Shown in pieces: positions 56,167 to 56,193 of a stretch of 56,193 nucleotides of DNA. The DNA is from Oceanospirillales bacterium. GTDB lineage: Bacteria; Pseudomonadota; Gammaproteobacteria; Pseudomonadales; Balneatricaceae. Below the pieces are notes generated by a model. The model searched no databases. It was not told the DNA's origin and saw only the letters and a list, made by a program, of their open reading frames with translations. The stretch lies in the NCBI GenBank assembly GCA_018223185.1, contig JAAEYW010000002.1, positions 316,540 to 372,732 of the forward strand, read 5' to 3'. Each line of letters starts with the position of its first letter. Position 1 is the stretch's first letter. Made by a program: the position numbers and the translations under genes.

Positions 56167-56193
56167 TGGCATAATTTAAGGTGAGACACTGAT

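Overview
The window reads as the chromosome of a marine-type gammaproteobacterium of the Oceanospirillales/Pseudomonadales kind. This is inferred from gene-order blocks typical of that group: ftsY-ftsE-ftsX-rpoH, thiS-thiG-trmB, rsmD...coaD-yfhL-type ferredoxin, recG next to oxyR, ppk next to hemB, and hisB-hisH...hisF. Protein-level resemblance and moderate GC agree. No rRNA, tRNA, CRISPR array or insertion sequence was seen.

Layout. (1) 1-13.4 kb is the accessory part. It holds the 3' end of an NCS1-type nucleobase/hydantoin permease (+), an EamA transporter, a three-subunit proton-translocating transhydrogenase (pntAA-pntAB-pntB), an M20 N-carbamoyl/allantoate-type amidohydrolase, and a minus-strand run of coenzyme F420 genes: cofH-cofD-cofC-cofE-NADPH:F420 oxidoreductase-F420-type luciferase-like oxidoreductase-ribA. 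A RutR-like TetR regulator gene lies just upstream of that run. (2) 13.4-22.1 kb is housekeeping: trmB, thiG, thiS, a DUF423 protein, rpoH, ftsX, ftsE, ftsY, an M16-like protein and rsmD. (3) 22.1-28.8 kb is a block of unrelated genes between rsmD and coaD: a secreted subtilase with PKD and FN3-like domains, a MobA-like aromatic hydroxylase and an M48 lipoprotein peptidase. (4) 28.9-42.9 kb holds coaD, a ferredoxin, a DUF501 protein, an aspartoacylase-family protein, recG, oxyR, an SDR protein, a basic amino acid ABC importer, ppk1, hemB and elbB. (5) 42.9-53.6 kb holds two c-di-GMP proteins, a LysR/EamA pair, and an Lrp regulator divergent from a fused indolepyruvate:ferredoxin oxidoreductase plus an aromatic aminotransferase. 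(6) 53.9-56 kb holds hisF, hisH and hisB, with no hisA between hisH and hisF.

The main discovery candidate is the F420 locus and its control. Four copies of a RutR-type palindrome (consensus here TTTACCANNNGGTMAA; the E. coli RutR box is TTGACCANNTGGTCAA) sit upstream of the amidohydrolase (5727), around a good sigma70-like promoter upstream of cofH (12350 and 12383), and upstream of the regulator's own gene (13383). The regulator is clearly RutR-like along its whole length. The sequence therefore suggests that F420 synthesis, F420 reduction, an F420-dependent luciferase-family enzyme, precursor supply by a local RibA and a ureido-compound hydrolase form one pyrimidine-responsive (uracil or a related compound) regulon. 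An NCS1 permease and a transhydrogenase are neighbours. This points to an F420H2-dependent step in pyrimidine/hydantoin metabolism. No cofG is present in the window, so half of the FO synthase must be encoded elsewhere or replaced.
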